A DNA stretch of 64,000 nt, from assembly GCF_001424265.1 (NCBI RefSeq), contig NZ_LMOV01000003.1, forward strand, positions 62,001-126,000, in the 5' to 3' direction. The notes beneath the pieces were generated by a model. The model was not told the origin of the DNA. It searched no databases and saw nothing but the letters and a program-made list of their open reading frames with translations. Positions 30,166-41,523 of this stretch are shown one piece after another. Within the stretch, counting starts at the first letter, position 1; every line of letters begins with the position of its first letter. Source of the DNA: Acidovorax sp. Leaf160 (GTDB lineage: Bacteria > Pseudomonadota > Gammaproteobacteria > Burkholderiales > Burkholderiaceae_C). A program made the translations under genes and the position numbers.

Positions 30166-31181
30166 ACACCGCCATGACGACGATCTTGCGCAAACACTTC
30201 CACCTGCTGCTGGCGCTGGCCTTCGTGCTGGCGATGCCGCTCACCATGCAGTCCGGCTCCCTCGCCAGCGAGGTGCTGATCTACGGCCTCGCGGCTATGG
30301 GTTGCAACCTGCTGCTGGGGCACACGGGGCTGCTCTCCTTCGGCCAGGGCATCTTCTTCGGGCTGGGCAGCTACACCATCGCCCTTACGCTCACGCGCTG
30401 GCCCCTGCCGATGCCGCTGGCCCTGGCGCTCGCCGTGGTGGCGGGCGCGGTGGGCGCGGCGCTGGTGGGCTGGGTCGCCATCCGGCAGCGCGGCACCTAC
30501 TTCGTGATGCTGACGCTCGCCTTCGCGCAGATGTTCTACTTTCTCGCCTATTCGATGCCCGGCCTCACGGGCGGCGACAACGGCCTGATGGACATCCCGC
30601 GCCCGTCCCTGGCCGTGGGCGGGTTCACGCTCTGGCCGCTCACCTCGCCCTGGCAGTACTACGGCTTCGTCGCCGTGGTGTTCCTGGTGGCCTTCTGGCT
30701 GCTGCAGAAGGTGTCGGCCTCCGTCTTCGGCCGCACCCTGCTGGCCGTGCGCGACAACGAGGAGCGCGCGGGTGCCATCGGCTACGACCTGAAGCTGCTG
30801 AAGCTGCAGGCCTTCGTGATCTCCGGCGCCGTCACGGGCCTGGCCGGCGCGCTGCACGCCATGATGACCGGCATCGCCCCGCTGGCGAACGCCGAATACC
30901 ACACGAGCGAGATGATCCTTGTGATGACCGTGATCGGCGGCACCGGCAACCTGCTGGCCTCGCTGCTGGGCTCGGCCTTCTACCTGATCGTGGGCGACTG
31001 GCTTTCCACCCTCTGGCCGCGTTGGCTGCTGCTGCTGGGCGTGGTGCTGATGGTCATCAGCTTAGGCATGCAGCGCGGCCTCTGGGGCCTGTTCGAATCG
31101 GTCTGGGACCGCCTGCGCGGCGCCAAGCACGCGAAGCACGCCACGGACGCCACCCCTGCCGGCACGGGAGACAAAGCATGA
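30162..31181 (+). CDS. LivM-type ABC transporter permease
   Basis: 339 residues, about eight to ten hydrophobic helices. GCNLLLGHTGLLSFGQGIFFGLGSY, the loop with LAVRDNEERAGAIGYDLKLLKLQAFVISGAVTGLAGALHA and VIGGTGNLLASLLGSAFYLIVGDWL are typical of LivM. The ATG at 30162 overlaps the LivH stop; a second ATG at 30174 is an alternative. The TGA overlaps the ATPase start (ATGA at 31178-31181). Confidence 0.94.
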   Translation: MNTAMTTILRKHFHLLLALAFVLAMPLTMQSGSLASEVLIYGLAAMGCNLLLGHTGLLSFGQGIFFGLGSYTIALTLTRWPLPMPLALALAVVAGAVGAALVGWVAIRQRGTYFVMLTLAFAQMFYFLAYSMPGLTGGDNGLMDIPRPSLAVGGFTLWPLTSPWQYYGFVAVVFLVAFWLLQKVSASVFGRTLLAVRDNEERAGAIGYDLKLLKLQAFVISGAVTGLAGALHAMMTGIAPLANAEYHTSEMILVMTVIGGTGNLLASLLGSAFYLIVGDWLSTLWPRWLLLLGVVLMVISLGMQRGLWGLFESVWDRLRGAKHAKHATDATPAGTGDKA

Positions 31182-31950
31182 GCACGGCATCACCCATCCT
31201 GCTGGAAGCCGTCGGCGTCGAGAAGCGCTACGACAAGTTCGCCGCGCTCTCGGGCGTCGACCTGAAGGTGCGCGCCAACACCGTGCATTCGGTGATCGGC
31301 CCCAACGGCGCAGGCAAGACCACGCTGTTCCACATGCTCACCGGCACCAAGGCGGTGAGCGGCGGGCGCATCGTGTTCGACGGCCACGACGTGACCCGCG
31401 AGCCGGACCACCGCCGCGTGCAGCGCGGCATGGCGCGCTCGTTCCAGGTGACCAGCCTGTTCCTCACGCTGCCGGTGCGCGAGAACCTGCGGCTGGCCGC
31501 GCAGGGCACGGCGCCCGCGCAGGCGCTCAACTGCTGGAGCCCGCCCGTGGGCGCCCGCTCCCGCGCCGACGTGGTGGCGCGCGTGCTGGCCCGGCTGGGC
31601 CTGGAGCGCCATGCCGACACGCCCGTCGGCAACCTCTCGCACGGCCAGCAGCGCCGGCTGGAAGTGGGCATGGCGCTGGCGGCGGGCCCGAAGGCGATCT
31701 TCCTGGACGAGCCCACTTCGGGCATGGGCATCGACGACCTGGACGACATGAAGCGGCTGATCCAGGGGCTGAAGGACGAGCACACCGTGGTGCTCATCGA
31801 GCACAACATGAACATCGTGATGGACATCTCCGACACCGTCACCGTCATGCAGCAGGGCCGCGTGCTGGCCGAAGGCCATCCGCACGCGATCCGCAGCGAC
31901 GAGCGCGTGCGCAGCGCCTACCTGGGCAACATGATCACCGGAGGCAAGGC

Positions 31951-31954
<4 letters not shown>
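31178..31954 (+). CDS. LivG-type ABC transporter ATPase
   Basis: 258 residues. Walker A GPNGAGKT at 41-48, an LSHGQQRRLEVGMAL signature, Walker B IFLDEPTSGM and a switch histidine in VLIEHNMN. The MARSFQVTSLF stretch and the C-terminal YLGN end are characteristic of LivG, as opposed to LivF. It works in the cytoplasm with the LivF-type ATPase. Overlaps both neighbours by four bases. Confidence 0.94.
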
Positions 31955-32654
<700 letters not shown>

Positions 32655-32658
<4 letters not shown>

Positions 32659-33947
32659 CACCCCCACCCCATTCAGGATCACCCACCGTGGACATGAAGA
32701 CTTCCCCCTCTGCGCTGCAGGCCCGCGTGAACGGCGCGCGCCTCTGGCAATCGCTAATGGACCTGGCGCGCATCGGCGCCACGCCGAAAGGCGGCGTGTG
32801 CCGGCTGGCGCTCACCGCGCTGGACGGCGAGGGCCGCGACCTGTTCGTGCGCTGGGCGCGCGAGGCCGGCTGCAGCGTGCGCATCGACGCCATCGGCAAC
32901 ATCTTCGCGCGCCGCGCCGGGCGCGACGACAGCCTGCCGCCCGTCATGACCGGCAGCCACATCGACACCCAGCCCACGGGCGGCAAGTTCGACGGCAACT
33001 ACGGCGTGCTGGCCGGCCTGGAGGTGGTGCGCAGCCTGAACGACGCGGGCATCGAGACGGAGGCCCCGATCGAGGTCGCGGTGTGGACCAACGAGGAAGG
33101 CTCGCGTTTCGTGCCCGTGATGATGGGATCGGGCGTGTTCGCCGGGGCCTTCACGCTGGAGCATGCGCTGCAGCAGCGCGACAGCCAGGGCACCTGCGTG
33201 GCCGAGGCGCTCGCCGCCATCGGCTATGCCGGCGAGGCTGTCCCCACGCCTGCGGTGGGCGCGTATTTCGAGGCGCACATCGAACAGGGCCCGGTGCTGG
33301 AGGCCAACGGCTGCGTGATCGGCGTGGTGCAGGGCGCCCTCGGCCAGCGTTGGTACGACGTGACCGTGCAGGGCATGGAAGCCCACGCCGGCCCGACGCC
33401 CATGGACCTGCGCCGCGATGCGCTGCTGGCGGCGAGCAGCCTGGTGGAAGAAGTGAACCGCATCGCGCTGGAACACGCGCCGCACGCCCGCGGCACCGTG
33501 GGCGTGCTGGAGGTGTTCCCCAGTTCCCGCAACGTGATTCCCGGCAGCGTGCGCATGACGGTGGACCTGCGCGCCGCCGACGACGCGGTACTGCTACAGA
33601 TGGACGCCGCCCTGCGCGCGGCCTGCGAACGCATCGGCACGGCGCGCCGCACGCCCATGGCGGTGGAGCAGGTGGTGTACTTCCCGCCGCAGCCCTTCAC
33701 CCCCGAACTGGTGGAAGGCGTGCGCAGCGACGCGGCCACGCTGGGCTACAGCGCCATGGACGTGGTGAGCGGCGCCGGGCACGACGCCGTGTACCTGGCA
33801 CGCCTGGCGCCCACGGCCATGGTCTTCGTGCCGTGCGCGGACGGCATCAGCCACAACGAGATCGAAGACGCCGAGCCCGAGCACCTGGAGGCCGGCTGCA
33901 ACGTACTGCTGCACGCCATGCTGCGCAGCGCGGGGGTGGCGGCATGA
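32655..33947 (+). CDS. M20-type Zn-dependent amidohydrolase (hydantoinase/carbamoylase family)
   Basis: 430 residues. Metal-binding motifs of the N-carbamoyl-L-amino-acid hydrolase / allantoate amidohydrolase group: GSHIDTQPTGGKFDGNYGVL (His102, Asp113) and TNEEGSRF (Glu147-Glu148), plus EAHIEQGPVLE and AGHDAVYLA near the C-terminus. Enzymes of this family cleave carbamoyl, ureido or acyl amides. The substrate is not predictable from sequence; its fusion by ATGA overlap to an ABC importer and to an M81 hydrolase suggests that an imported amide is opened in the cytoplasm. An ATG at 32694 is an alternative start. Confidence 0.88.
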
Positions 33948-35419
33948 CCATGAAGTTCCTGATCGCCCGGCTCAACCACGAGACCAACACCTTCTCGCCG
34001 GTGCCCACACCGCTGGGAGCCTTCTCGCCCCGCTACGGGCAGGAGGCGCTGCAGGACAACCTGGGCATGCGCACCGCCATGGCGGCGTTCATCGACCTGG
34101 CCCGCAGCCTGAACGCCGAGATGGTGACGCCCGTGTCGGCCATGGCCAACCCCAGCGGCCCGGTGCATGCCGCTGCCTACGACGAGCTCACCCGCCGCAT
34201 CGTGGAGGCCGCGCCCGGCTGCGACGCCATCCTGCTGGACCTGCACGGCGCCATGGTGGCCGAGAACAGCCCCGACGGCGAAGGCGACCTGCTGGAGCGC
34301 GTGCGCGCCGCCGCGCCGGGCGTGCCCGTGGCCGTGGCGCTGGACCTGCACGGCAACATCTCGCCCAAGATGGTCGCCCACGCCGACGTGATGGTGGGCT
34401 TCAAGACCTATCCGCACATCGACATGTACGAAACCGGCGAGCACGCCGGCCGCCTGCTGCTGGACATGCTGCAGGGCCGGGCGCGCTACACCGTGCGCTG
34501 GCATCCGCTGCCGATGATGGGCCACACGCTGCGCAGCACCACGCTGCAGGGCGCGATGCTGCGCGCGGTGGACGCGGCGCGTGCGGCCGAGGCCGAAGGC
34601 ATTCCCGCCGCCACGGTGTTCGCGGGCTTCTCGCTCGCCGACATCGAGGCGCCGTGCATGAGCGTGGTCGTCACCGCCGATGCCGACGACCCCGCGCCGG
34701 CCCAGGCCGCCGCCGACCGCATCGCCGCCGCCATGTGGAAGGAGCGCACGGAGTTCGTCTACGACAGCGAGCCGCTGGACGCCTCCCTGCGGCGCGCCCA
34801 GGCGCTGGCCCAGGGCGCAGGCCGCCCGGTGCTGCTGCTGGACCACAGCGACAACTGCATGTCCGGCGGCACCTGCGACTCCATGGACGTGCTGCAGGCC
34901 GCCCTGGCCGAAGGCCTGGAAGACATCGCCGTGGGCCCGCTGTGCGACCCGGAGGCCGTCGCCGCACTGATTGCGGCCGGCAGGGGTGCCCGCGCCACCG
35001 TGCGCCTGGGCAACAAGGTGCCGCTCACTCAGCTCGGCGTGGCCAAGGAACCGGTGCCCGTCGAAGGCACCGTGGTGGCCATCAGCGACGGCGAATACAC
35101 CGTCACCGGCCCCATCTACACCGGCCAGCGATGCGCCATGGGCCGCACGGTGCTGTTCGACACGGGCCGGGCGCGCATCGTGGTCACCGAGCGCACGCAC
35201 GAGCCCTGGGACCTGGGCGTGTTCTCCTGCGTGGGCATGGACCCGACGGCCCACCGCTTCGTGCTGCTCAAGTCGCGCATGTACTGCCGGCCGGTGTTCG
35301 TGCCGCTCTCGCATGCGCTGGTCGAGTGCGACAGCCCGACCGGGGTGACGAGCTCCAACTACGCGCTGTTCCCCTTCAGGAACGTGCGAAGGCCGGTGTT
35401 CCCGCTGGATCCGGCTTAA
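33944..35419 (+). CDS. M81/MlrC-family metallohydrolase
   Basis: 491 residues. N-terminal ARLNHETNTFSP, LDLHGAMVAENSPDGEGDLLERVR, ALDLHGNISPKMVAHADVMVGFKTYPHIDMYETGE and LLLDHSDNCMSGGTCDSMDVL are signature blocks of the MlrC family (DUF1485 plus MlrC C-terminal domain), named after the microcystin-degradation enzyme; most members hydrolyse unknown small amides. The Asp/His residues in these blocks are the presumed zinc ligands and are present. Last gene of the operon, overlapping the amidohydrolase by ATGA. Its last 20 codons (35360-35419) recur in diverged form at 38248-38307, on the far side of an accessory island. Confidence 0.9.
   Translation: MTMKFLIARLNHETNTFSPVPTPLGAFSPRYGQEALQDNLGMRTAMAAFIDLARSLNAEMVTPVSAMANPSGPVHAAAYDELTRRIVEAAPGCDAILLDLHGAMVAENSPDGEGDLLERVRAAAPGVPVAVALDLHGNISPKMVAHADVMVGFKTYPHIDMYETGEHAGRLLLDMLQGRARYTVRWHPLPMMGHTLRSTTLQGAMLRAVDAARAAEAEGIPAATVFAGFSLADIEAPCMSVVVTADADDPAPAQAAADRIAAAMWKERTEFVYDSEPLDASLRRAQALAQGAGRPVLLLDHSDNCMSGGTCDSMDVLQAALAEGLEDIAVGPLCDPEAVAALIAAGRGARATVRLGNKVPLTQLGVAKEPVPVEGTVVAISDGEYTVTGPIYTGQRCAMGRTVLFDTGRARIVVTERTHEPWDLGVFSCVGMDPTAHRFVLLKSRMYCRPVFVPLSHALVECDSPTGVTSSNYALFPFRNVRRPVFPLDPA
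35360..35419 (+). repeat. M81 gene 3'-end, left copy of a 60-bp duplication
   Basis: Codes YALFPFRNVRRPVFPLDPA and the stop TAA. 52 of its 60 positions match the copy at 38248-38307, most differences being synonymous. The two copies flank the accessory island. Confidence 0.85.
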
Positions 35420-35529
35420 AAACTTCCGCTGTCAAATTTTTCATGCAAATTGGCGTTGGCCTGACAGCCAAAACGGGTCACCGGAAACGCCTTTGATTTG
35501 CTGGGCGAAAGACACCTCGGACAATCGGA

Positions 35530-35640
35530 TACATCCACGAGCGCATCAAGCTCCGGCTGCAGGGGCTCAGCCCGGTGGGGTGCCGGCTGACAAGCACCTC
35601 CTGATCGGCGGAATCGTGACCGTCCAACTTCTGGGGGTCA
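35530..35640 (+). mobile_element. IS3-family remnant: 3' end of transposase OrfB with terminal inverted repeat
   Basis: The frame from 35530 reads YIHERIKLRLQGLSPVGCRLTSTS and stops at 35602-35604. RIKLRLQGLSPV is the typical C-terminus of IS3-family OrfB integrases. About 36 bp later comes GTCCAACTTCTGGGGGTCA (35622-35640), which has the form of an IS3 right-end repeat (reverse complement TGACCCCCAGAAGTTGGAC). The rest of the transposase is missing to the left. Confidence 0.75.
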
Positions 35641-35681
35641 GGCCATTTTGAGGAGGCTCAACACTCTGAGAGGATTGAGCC

Positions 35682-35741
35682 ATGAGCAAGTCGAATAAGT
35701 TCTCACCCGAAGTGAGCGAGCTCGCGGTGAAGATGGTGTAA
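35682..35741 (+). pseudogene. IS3-family OrfA remnant (19 codons)
   Basis: MSKSNKFSPEVSELAVKMV followed by TAA is the N-terminus of an IS3-type OrfA (usually MSKSNKFSPEVRERAVRMVxEH). It has AGAGGA upstream and is stopped within the helix-turn-helix. It begins 41 bp after the right-end repeat of the neighbouring remnant, so the head of one IS copy follows the tail of another (or of the same one). Confidence 0.75.
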
Positions 35742-35799
35742 GAACATCCGCGCCAGCAGATTGCCCAGGTCCAGCGACGTGACTGAAAGACTTTTCGCG

Positions 35800-36729
35800 A
35801 TGTCCCCTTTCTCCCTCCGCATCTTCGTAGCCGACGGCGACCCCGACGGCCTGCGCATCGTCGAAAAATCCAACTGGATCGGCAAGACGCTGGTGTTCCC
35901 GCGTGCGCTGTTGCCACAGGTTAAAGCCCGGCTTGAGCTGGCGCAGACCGGCGTCTATCTTTTGATAGGGCCGCGCCCGGACGGCGAGGGCGACATGCTC
36001 TACGTGGGCGAGGGCGACCCCATCCGCCCTCGGCTGGAGAGCCACTATGCGCAAAAGGATTTCTGGACCCGCGCCATTGGCTTCACCACCACAACAGCCG
36101 GGCAGCTCAACAAGGCGCACGTGCAGTTTCTGGAGTCGCGTCTCATCGCCTTGGCCCGCGCCGCCAAACGTGTGCCGCTGGACAACGCAAACCTGCCCGC
36201 CGAGCCCAGCCTGAGCGAGGCTGACCGGGCCGACATGGAAGTTTTTTTGGGCCACATGCTGGGCATGCTGCCGGTGCTGGGTGTGCATGCGTTTGAGAAA
36301 GCGCAGCGTTTTGCTGTTGCACCGGCATTTGAAACCCTCGCCTCGCCCGCACTTGAACCAGCCGAACTCTCGACTCCGAATGCACCATTCGTTGCGACCC
36401 CAGTCGAGCTGGTTTGCCAAGGGAAAGGCTATGAAGCCCACGGCAGCGACACCGCACAAGGCTTCTTGGTATTTGCCGGTTCAACTGCTACGAATGAAAT
36501 TGGTAGCTCACTCTCCTTCAGCCAACGGAAGCTACGAGAAGACCTGCTGACGAATGGCGTCATAAAGGTCGATGGCGCTGTGCTTCGTTTTAACTTGGAC
36601 TACGTCTTTTCTTCACCGAGCACGGCGGCTAGTCTGATCCACGGCAGAAGCGCTAACGGGCGAATCGAATGGAAAGACAGCAACGGTAAAACTCTCAAGG
36701 CGCGGCAGGAGGCCGAAGCGGCTCAGTGA
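35800..36729 (+). CDS. GIY-YIG nuclease-like protein with DUF4357 domain
   Basis: 309 residues. GIY-YIG-type N-terminal half: GVYLLIG at 51, LYVGEG at 67, IRPRLESHYAQKDFWTRAIGF (about 75-95, with the motif Arg) and FLESRLI with Glu112, so the catalytic pattern is largely kept, in the variant form GVY/YVG. The C-terminal about 60 residues (SFSQRKLREDLLTNGVIKVDGAVLRFNLDYVFSSPSTAASLIHGRSANGRIEWKDSNGKTL) are DUF4357, a domain frequent in restriction-modification neighbourhoods. Role unknown; DNA binding or cleavage is inferred. It is the first intact gene of the island. The region after 36290 is more AT-rich than the chromosome around it. Confidence 0.82.
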   Translation: MSPFSLRIFVADGDPDGLRIVEKSNWIGKTLVFPRALLPQVKARLELAQTGVYLLIGPRPDGEGDMLYVGEGDPIRPRLESHYAQKDFWTRAIGFTTTTAGQLNKAHVQFLESRLIALARAAKRVPLDNANLPAEPSLSEADRADMEVFLGHMLGMLPVLGVHAFEKAQRFAVAPAFETLASPALEPAELSTPNAPFVATPVELVCQGKGYEAHGSDTAQGFLVFAGSTATNEIGSSLSFSQRKLREDLLTNGVIKVDGAVLRFNLDYVFSSPSTAASLIHGRSANGRIEWKDSNGKTLKARQEAEAAQ

Positions 36730-36740
36730 TCAATTAACTA

Positions 36741-36792
36741 CAAATTTGATAGCTGCTTATGCTTGATACACGGGAGGTATGAGCCATTTTCA
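36741..36792 (+). repeat. Dispersed intergenic repeat, copy D
   Basis: Reads TTTGATAGCTGCTTATGCTT, GATACACGGGAGG and GAGCCATTTT, matching the other copies in order. It lies between the GIY-YIG and MNT genes, so the repeat family also occurs inside the island. Confidence 0.7.
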
Positions 36793-36844
36793 CTCCAACT
36801 CATATCCTTCGCGCTATTTCTACACCACTCACTCGACTTAAAAA

Positions 36845-36876
36845 CCCATTTTGGGCATTAAAATACCCAAAATGGG
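36845..36876. promoter_or_regulatory. Inverted repeat over the MNT start codon, likely autoregulatory operator
   Basis: CCCATTTTGGG and CCCAAAATGGG are perfect 11-bp arms separated by 10 nt (CATTAAAATA). The ATG of the MNT gene (36872-36874) is inside the right arm. The MNT protein begins with a winged helix, so it may bind here and repress its own operon. Confidence 0.7.
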
Positions 36877-37495
36877 CACGCAGTCAACACCCCCCGTCAA
36901 AATACAGCGCACCAGCTTGGCTGGTGCGCTGTTTTCTGGCACGCAGCAGCGTGTGCTGGGCCTGCTGTTCGGGCAGCCGGACCGCAGCTTCTACGCCACC
37001 GAGCTGATCAACCTGGCAGGCGTAGGCTCGGGAGCGGTGCAGCGGGAGTTGGCGCGCTTGGCCCAAACTGGCCTGGTCAAGGTCAGACCCGTGGGCAACC
37101 AGAAGCACTACCAAGCCAACCCGGATTCGCCCATCTACGACGAGCTGTGCAGCCTGGTGCGCAAGACAGTGGGCATGGCCGAACCCTTGCGCGCTACGCT
37201 GGCGCCGCTGGCGGCACAGATCAAGGTGGCGTTTGTGTATGGCTCCATCGCCAAGCAACAAGATACGGCACGCAGCGATATTGACCTGCTGCTGGTGAGC
37301 GACACCCTGACCTATGGCGACGCCATTCTGGCGCTGCAAGACTTGAGCGCGCAGTTGGGGCGCGAGGTCAACCCCAACATTTTTACGCCACAAGACTTCG
37401 CCCAGCGGCTGCGGGAAGGTGGCGCTTTTGTGTCGCGGGTCATGGCGCAACCCAAGGTCTGGCTGATTGGAGGACCGGATGACCTCGCCCTTTGA
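36872..37495 (+). CDS. MNT-type nucleotidyltransferase antitoxin with N-terminal winged helix
   Basis: 207 residues. Residues about 18-88 form an ArsR-like winged helix (RVLGLLFGQPDRSFYATELINLAGVGSGAVQRELARLAQTGLVKV). Residues about 115-200 are a minimal nucleotidyltransferase with GS at 124-125 and DID at 136-138 (VYGSIAKQQDTARSDIDLLLVSD), so the catalytic pattern is complete. In HEPN-MNT toxin-antitoxin systems the MNT protein neutralises the HEPN RNase, in studied cases by AMPylation. The downstream HEPN gene overlaps it by 17 bp. An in-frame TTG at 36851 is possible but would start inside the left operator arm. Confidence 0.88.
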   Translation: MGTQSTPPVKIQRTSLAGALFSGTQQRVLGLLFGQPDRSFYATELINLAGVGSGAVQRELARLAQTGLVKVRPVGNQKHYQANPDSPIYDELCSLVRKTVGMAEPLRATLAPLAAQIKVAFVYGSIAKQQDTARSDIDLLLVSDTLTYGDAILALQDLSAQLGREVNPNIFTPQDFAQRLREGGAFVSRVMAQPKVWLIGGPDDLAL

Positions 37496-37907
37496 CAACC
37501 TGGCTGGGCCGGGCAAGGCCCTGCGCGCAGAGTCGCCCGATGCGAATGAATTTGCCGGCCTGCAGCGCATGGGGCTGGCTCGCCTTCAAGACGCCCAAAA
37601 GCCAGACCTGGCGATTGAGAGCCGGTTTGACCTGGCCTACAACGCTGCGCACGCGCTATGCCTCGCGGCGTTGCGCTGGCATGGCTACCGCTCGGCCAAC
37701 CGATTCATTGTTTTTCAACTGCTGCCCCACACGCTGGGCCTGGGCCCCGAGGTGTGGCGCGTTCTGTCCAAGTGCCATGACGCCCGCAACCTGGGCGAGT
37801 ACGAAGGCATGCTCGAAGTCGATACACGACTCGTCACCGACCTGATTACGGCCTGCGAACGGGTAGCAGCCAAGCTTGGCGCCTTGCCGCCTATCACGCC
37901 CACATGA
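37479..37907 (+). CDS. HEPN-domain toxin partner of the MNT protein
   Basis: 142 residues, mostly helical. SRFDLAYNAAHALCLAALRWHGYRSANRF is the typical first HEPN helix pair, and RVLSKCHDARNLGEYEG (about 94-110) has the RNase motif R-X5-H followed by the ARNxxEY signature. HEPN partners of MNT proteins act as RNases when unneutralised. The start overlaps the MNT stop, and the next frame (hsdM relic) begins at 37904, four bases before its own stop, so the relic once followed in the same transcript. Confidence 0.85.
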   Translation: MTSPFDNLAGPGKALRAESPDANEFAGLQRMGLARLQDAQKPDLAIESRFDLAYNAAHALCLAALRWHGYRSANRFIVFQLLPHTLGLGPEVWRVLSKCHDARNLGEYEGMLEVDTRLVTDLITACERVAAKLGALPPITPT

Positions 37908-38235
37908 AACGCTCCCTCGTCCAGAAGCCCTGGAACTACCGCAACGTGCTGCGCGACGACGGCACGAGCCATGGCGACTACGTGGAGCATCTGACCTACC
38001 TGCCGTTCCTGAAGATGGCTGACGAGCGCCCTCGGCCACCGTACAACCAGCCCACTCGTCTAGGCGTAGCTGCAAGCCAAGGATGGCGACGAGTCGTTTG
38101 CCTGCACCAGCACCGAAAAAAACATCTCGAGCGCCAAGACTTCTGGGCCACACCAGTAACAAGCAGCTTAACTTTGTACAGGCCATTAAACAGCGCCAGG
38201 CGACTTGGTCACCAGAAAATCCAGATGGTGGCTAG
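37904..38235 (+). pseudogene. Collapsed relic of a type I restriction-modification methyltransferase gene (hsdM)
   Basis: The first 50 codons read like an intact HsdM N-terminus (LVQKPWNYRNVLRDDGTSHG, DYVEHLTYLPFLKMADE, RPPYNQP). The frame then loses similarity, picks up RQDFWAT near 38136-38155, and in another frame continues NKQLNFVQAIKQRQATWSPENPDGG up to a TAG at 38233-38235; the last parts resemble HsdM middle and C-terminal segments. At least two internal deletions and a frameshift reduce a gene of roughly 1.5 kb to about 330 bp. Not functional. No hsdS or hsdR is present. Confidence 0.72.
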
Positions 38236-38247
38236 CGCGCGTACCGG

Positions 38248-38307
38248 TACGCGCAGTTTCCGTTCAGGAACGTGCGGCGGCCGGTGTTTCCGCTCGATCC
38301 GGCTTGA
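38248..38307 (+). repeat. Detached second copy of the M81 gene 3' end (right copy)
   Basis: In frame it reads YAQFPFRNVRRPVFPLDPA and TGA, 52 of 60 positions identical to 35360-35419. There is no M81 coding sequence before it: the hsdM relic ends 12 bp upstream. It marks the right edge of the island. Confidence 0.85.
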
Positions 38308-38487
38308 ACGGCTGGCGGGGCGGTGGGTGTCTGGAGGTCAGGGGTGCTTCGCTTGGATTAAGACGAATTACTTACCAGGGTTTCTACTGCGGGCTGACTA
38401 CAATCGCACTCCCCCAAGACCCCGACCCGCCCTGGAGCGCTCTGTTGGCGCGGTCTGGCAGACTTTCACAGAGCTGGAGACCCCTTG

Positions 38488-40800
<2,313 letters not shown>

Positions 40801-40849
40801 GCGCCTTCCGCCGAGCAAGCGCTAACTTTTATCCACCTTTGAACCGCCG

Positions 40850-40886
40850 AGCGCCTGCCCAATCTTTGGGCAGGCGCTTGCTTTTT
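40850..40886 (+). terminator. Rho-independent terminator of maeB
   Basis: GCGCCTGCCC and GGGCAGGCGC form a perfect 10-bp stem (11 with the flanking A-T pair) around a 7-nt loop, followed by TTGCTTTTT. It is 50 bp after the maeB stop. Confidence 0.9.
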
Positions 40887-40913
40887 GGGCACCTTTCCGT
40901 CACACTTGCGGCT

Positions 40914-40933
40914 CGAAATTTCGGGTTAACCCG
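40914..40933. promoter_or_regulatory. Two overlapping perfect palindromes upstream of the secreted RNase gene
   Basis: CGAAATTTCG (40914-40923) and CGGGTTAACCCG (40922-40933) are each fully self-complementary and share a CG. They lie 22 bp before the ATG of the barnase-like gene, in the promoter or leader, and are candidates for an operator. Confidence 0.5.
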
Positions 40934-40955
40934 TAGTTTCTGAAAGGTGTCGTTG

Positions 40956-41372
40956 ATGTTGAAGGCTGTCGCCCTGCAGGCGTACAAAGCAAGTTGCAAG
41001 GCAGTTTGGGGAAGCGCACTGGGCCTGGCGTTGACGCTGTCGCCCCTGGCGGCATCGGCCCGCAATGCCCCCGAAGCCACCGTCTCTCCCCCGATCGCGC
41101 TGGCCGAATTGCCGCCGCAGGGCCGCAGCACCTACGCGCTGATCCGTGAAGGCGGCCCCTTCCCCCATGACAAGGACGGAACGGTGTTCGGCAACCGGGA
41201 ACGTTTGCTGCCCGCCAACCGGCGCGGTTACTACCGCGAATACACCGTCAGGACACCGGGTGCCCGCAATCGGGGCGCCAGGCGCATCGTCTGCGGAGGC
41301 CCGCCCCGCACGCCGGACGCCTGTTTCTATACCGCCGACCACTACGCGAGCTTCCGTGAGATCAAGGAATGA
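40956..41372 (+). CDS. Secreted guanyl-specific ribonuclease of the barnase/RNase Sa family
   Basis: 138 residues. An N-terminal signal (cleavage near ASA, residue 35) precedes a microbial RNase N1/Sa domain (about 58-137). YYREYTV carries the catalytic Glu95, GARRIVCGG the Arg (109-110) and TADHYASF the His129; all three of the family's catalytic residues are present, and a Cys pair (113, 123) could form a disulfide. The enzyme cleaves RNA after guanosine and would be exported, so the cell needs the inhibitor encoded next. ATG chosen at 40956; an in-frame GTG at 40947 is possible. Confidence 0.92.
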   Translation: MLKAVALQAYKASCKAVWGSALGLALTLSPLAASARNAPEATVSPPIALAELPPQGRSTYALIREGGPFPHDKDGTVFGNRERLLPANRRGYYREYTVRTPGARNRGARRIVCGGPPRTPDACFYTADHYASFREIKE

Positions 41373-41523
41373 CGGAATGACTCGGCGATGAACGCCCACC
41401 GGCGTTCACGGTTGCGCCACGGCGCACCGAGCGTGGATGAATGGGATTTTTTCCTCCGTCAGATCCTCCCACCGGTCTTGCGGAACTTCTTTTTTGTAGA
41501 CATCTGAATGAAAGAGCGCGGAG

